A DNA stretch of 64,000 nt from Vitellaria paradoxa. Taxonomy: Eukaryota > Streptophyta > Magnoliopsida > Ericales > Sapotaceae. The DNA is taken from NCBI GenBank assembly GCA_019916065.1, contig CM034238.1, positions 41,069,677-41,133,676 on the forward strand, read 5' to 3'. This document shows, one piece after another, positions 61,201 to 64,000 of the stretch. A program made the position numbers and the translations under genes. The number at the start of each line of letters is the position of its first letter. Positions within the stretch are counted from its first letter, which is position 1. The notes beneath the pieces were generated by a model that was given only the letters and a program-made list of their open reading frames with translations, ran no database searches and was not told where the DNA came from.

Positions 61201-63180
61201 ACATTCAGCAACACCGTTTTGTTGAGAAGTGTGAGGACAGGTGGTTTGATAAATAATGCCCTTATCAATGCAAAAGGTCTTAATAATATTCTGAATATAT
61301 TCTAAGGCATTATCTGAACGAAAAATTTTAATTTTCCAGTCAAATTGAGTGCAAATTTCATTATAAAAGCGAGAAATAATAGAAGGTAAATCAGATCGCT
61401 GCTTCATTAAAAAATTCTAGGTCATACGGGAAAAATCATCAACAAATATTACAAAATAAGAAAAACCATTAACACTTTTAAAACGGGAAGGACCCCAAAT
61501 ATCTGTATGAACGACAGCAAAAGGTTCTGACTCTCGACTAATATCACGACTACGAAAAGAACTACGGTGATGCTTGCCAAGCTGACAAGCTTCACATTCT
61601 AGACTTGACACTGGACTCAAATTTGGAACAATTGACTTTAACCTAGTAAGACAAGGATGACCCAGGCGAAGATGCCAGTGAAGAGGAGAAACAGAAGTGT
61701 GAAGAGCTGTAGAATTCATGTGCTCTGGGGGACGATCACGATCAAGATAATAAAGGCCATCCTTTTCATGCCCCGAGCCAATCATCCTCTTCGTCTTGAG
61801 GTCCTGTATAACACAAGAAGTAGGAAAGAAAGTTATGGAACAATTTAAAAATTTGGTCAGTTGACTAACAGAGAGTAAATTAAAAGGAAATTGAGGTACA
61901 TAAAGACTAGAAGGGAGATTAAGGGAAGAGGAGGGCCGAAGGGTCCCTCTACCAGACACAGGACGAGAGGAGCCATCAGCTAACACAATATTATGATGAA
62001 TGGTACTAAGATCAGAGAATAAAGAAGAATTACCAGACATATGTGAGCTGGCGCCTGAATCGATGATCCAAGCAGGAGAAGATGAGGCTACAAGAGCTGG
62101 ATTACTTGAGTTAGCCAAGGTAACAGTAGAAGCAGGAGAGTGTGAAACACGCAAGGATTGAATAAGCTCCTGAAGCTGTGATGAGCTTAGGGTAAATGTC
62201 TCCTGAGGATCAGATGTGGTAACTCCAGTAGTAGGAACCTGTAGTGACGAAGCCGAACCATCAGATACGACACAATAAGAGACGTGATGTGCTTGTTCAG
62301 GTTTCCCATACTTCTTCCAACAATAAGGCTCTGTATGATTTGTGCCACCACAAAAGTTACACTTGCAGTTACCTCTATTACTAGAAGCCCGTCCACCTCG
62401 AGAACCACCACGATTGTTACGTCCACCACGGGAGCCACGAGAATTACCTTGAGAGGTATCTCCACGACCATGACTAACAAGTGCAGAGGAATCAATAGAT
62501 GGTGAGGACTGATCATTAGTCATAGTTGAGTGACTGCCTAAAGATGATTGCTGTATGCGAGCATAAGCACCAGCAGCAGTAGGCAAGGTTTCACTTGCTA
62601 AAATTTGATCCTTAAATCCTTTAAGACCAGGATTAAGGCCAGATAAGAAATTGGCAATCATAAATTCCTCCCAATACTTTCTCTGCTGTGTCAAATCCTC
62701 AGTAAATGGACTGTATTGTAGCAACTGTTCCCATAAGCCTTTCAAATTACTGTAATAATCAGAGAAGGATCTTTCCCCTTGTTTTGCAGAGAACATCTGT
62801 TCATACAACTCATAGACTCGAGAAATATTGCTCTTCTGTGAGTAAGACTCAGCAAGACAATCCCAAATCTTCTTAGAAGAATCACAGAACTCAACAGTGG
62901 TGGCAACTGAATCCTCCAAATTGTGCCAAAGTAAACCCATAACAATTGCATCCTCACTCATCCAGATACGATATTGAGAATCAGTAGAAGAGGGTGGCTC
63001 ATCGGTGATATACCGTAGTTTATCTTTCCCTCGAAGAAAGGTTTTCACGACGTGTGCCCAACTCAAGTAATTCGTGCCATTCAATTTCTTAGGTGTAATG
63101 GAACGGGGAACATCATCAGCTTTGAGGAATACAGATTGAGGTATGATAGTAACAGACTCTGTATTTTTGGATTTTAACAT
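58289..63180 (-). pseudogene. Copia gag-pol, interrupted by stops, frameshifts and a MITE
   Basis: 63180-61417 is one open frame of 587 residues: gag (LNGTNYLSWAHVVKTFL), a zinc knuckle CNFCGGTNHTEPYC, protease WIIDSGASSHMSG (catalytic DSGA kept), the HHCC region (LHWHLRLGH...CEACQLGKHH) and the integrase start (HTDIWGP). It stops where WLFL is expected (TAG). Integrase continues at 61407-61066 (RSDNALEY, QQNGVAE) and 61050-60559, then a frameshift. Reverse transcriptase at 60488-59630 keeps VYADDIII and is cut by the MITE. RNase H resumes left of 59052 and ends 58289 (AIAMHCDNQAA-like region), with another TAG before VVARSS. The product would be truncated and inactive. Confidence 0.92.
59060..59613. 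mobile_element. hAT-type MITE inserted in copia reverse transcriptase
   Basis: A 554-bp insert with termini CAGTGGCGGAGCCACG and, read inward, CAGGGGCGGATCCAGA, flanked by a perfect 8-bp target duplication CCAGTGTC at 59052-59059 and 59614-59621. The interior is AT-rich and noncoding. The ends and duplication fit hAT MITEs. Confidence 0.92.
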
Positions 63181-63714
63181 AATAATCGGCAGAAACTGAC
63201 CACAAAACCAGCACAGTCGTTAAGAAGCCAAACCAATTGAAAAAAACAAACCTCTACTGTTAAAAACAATGCCTGGCAACATCAACAGATCAATGACTAG
63301 CGAGAAATGAAGGCAGCGAGAAGAACGACCAATGACCAGGCGATGAACAGGAGAAAGAAGGCTGTGCTGGATTCAAATCATCAAGGCACCAAGCAGGGAG
63401 GCTCGTCTACATCAGGTGATCAACACCTAGGACGTCGGAGGGTTGGTGGAGAGGCACGCGTCGGCACGCGCCAAAAAGGCTTAGGCACGTGAGCCTTACA
63501 GCAGCGGCAATGGGCGGCACGTGTGGTCGCGTCCGGCAATTTCCGGCGACGATCTTGGGTCGGAGTGATCGCCGGTGACAGGCGACTCTCCTGGTATGCT
63601 AGACAACCAACTCCGATGATCGGAAGGCTGGTTTCCAGCGAAGCACAGTGACGGTGGCAGTGAACGCTGAACTAGGGTTTTTTTTTTTTTTTTTTCTTCT
63701 TGGGATCAAAGGCT
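63181..63714 (-). other. Untranslated leader of the copia element
   Basis: Noncoding leader between the primer-binding site and the gag start, GC-richer than the flanks, with a long T run (plus strand about 63678-63695). Confidence 0.6.
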
Positions 63715-63726
63715 GCTTTGATACCA
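63715..63726 (-). other. Primer-binding site of the copia element
   Basis: Minus strand TGGTATCAAAGC lies directly next to the 5' LTR and fits initiator tRNA-Met with one mismatch. Confidence 0.85.
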
Positions 63727-63916
63727 AGTTGAAGAAGAGAATAAGAGAGAATTGAATACATTCTCACTTCTCAACTATATTATTTATATGCTAAAGTCTT
63801 ACAATTCAAATAAGGAAATTACAATCAAATAGGAAAAAGACATTAAGACTGATTACAAGAAAATAGGAAATAGAATAAACTAAGGAGATTTCCCGAATAT
63901 TCTTGATATTCTAACA
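63727..63916 (-). repeat. 5' LTR of the copia element
   Basis: Identical to the left LTR except at two positions (CTCACTTCTC for CTCCCTTCTC, and AAAGACATTAAG for AAAGAAATTAAG). Confidence 0.95.
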
Positions 63917-64000
63917 ACTTTGACTCCCTCACCCCTTTCTCTTTTCACTTGACCTTTTGTGTATCTAATTTTGTGCATTGAATTTCTACGGCAAGATGAA

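Larger units (their letters stand above)
58092..63916 (-). mobile_element. Ty1/copia LTR retrotransposon, 5.8 kb
   Basis: The LTRs at 58092-58281 and 63727-63916 are 190 bp each and differ at only two positions. A 5-bp target duplication, ACTTT, lies at 58087-58091 and 63917-63921. Primer-binding site and polypurine tract are in place. Gag-pol runs on the minus strand in copia order (protease, integrase, reverse transcriptase, RNase H). A 554-bp hAT-type MITE is inserted inside reverse transcriptase. Confidence 0.95.

Noticed and set aside
62187..62516. Minus-strand frame of 109 residues in a second frame of copia gag
   Set aside because: It overlaps the long gag-protease frame and is a shadow of it.
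1..64000. CRISPR array, bacterial operon or organellar insertion
   Set aside because: All tandem repeats lack regular spacers. Genes have spliceosomal introns and plant families; no plastid or mitochondrial genes were recognised.

Overview
This is nuclear DNA from a flowering plant, most likely a eudicot. It is AT-rich, with intron-containing genes that splice at GT-AG sites, and most of its length is transposable elements and their remains. I see nothing bacterial or organellar and no CRISPR array. I rebuilt the genes by hand from translated exons and splice sites, so the exon boundaries are readings rather than transcript evidence.

Four host loci are visible. (1) 1-2507, minus strand: the 5' three quarters of a mitochondrial HSP70 gene in six exons, running off the left edge. 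(2) 9893-15879, minus strand: a complete four-exon CorA-like magnesium transporter gene with a GMN motif, preceded by a probable 5'-UTR intron and a TATA-like box near 16435. (3) 29238-29328, plus strand: one orphan exon resembling an ELMO-domain protein. (4) 37195-40757, minus strand: the K-box and C-terminal exons of an AGL17/ANR1-clade MIKC MADS-box gene. Its MADS and I-region exons are not in the window, so its next upstream intron would be longer than 23 kb.

The rest is mobile DNA. 2.5-9.9 kb holds a tandem repeat, a MULE-like element, a large foldback element and a MITE. 16.8-20.3 kb is a 3.1-kb hAT transposon inserted into a Tourist-like MITE. 20.3-29.2 kb is AT-rich with several MITEs. 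30.3-32.5 kb is a 5'-truncated L1-type LINE. 38-40.5 kb is a degenerate LINE carrying a SINE, inside a MADS-gene intron. 41.5-43.1 kb is an RTE-type LINE relic. 44.6-55 kb is an old Ty3 (Tat-like) relic split by a Ty3 chromovirus (46904-53037, target duplication CATCC). 58092-63916 is a Ty1/copia element with nearly identical LTRs, a decayed gag-pol and a hAT-type MITE inside it.

The host genes do not form a pathway. The strongest story is layered transposition: at least five insertions can be ordered from their target-site duplications. The most unusual objects are the foldback element (arms of about 640-670 bp), the copia element whose LTRs look young while its coding region looks old, and the MADS-box gene whose upstream intron would have to span the retrotransposon nest.
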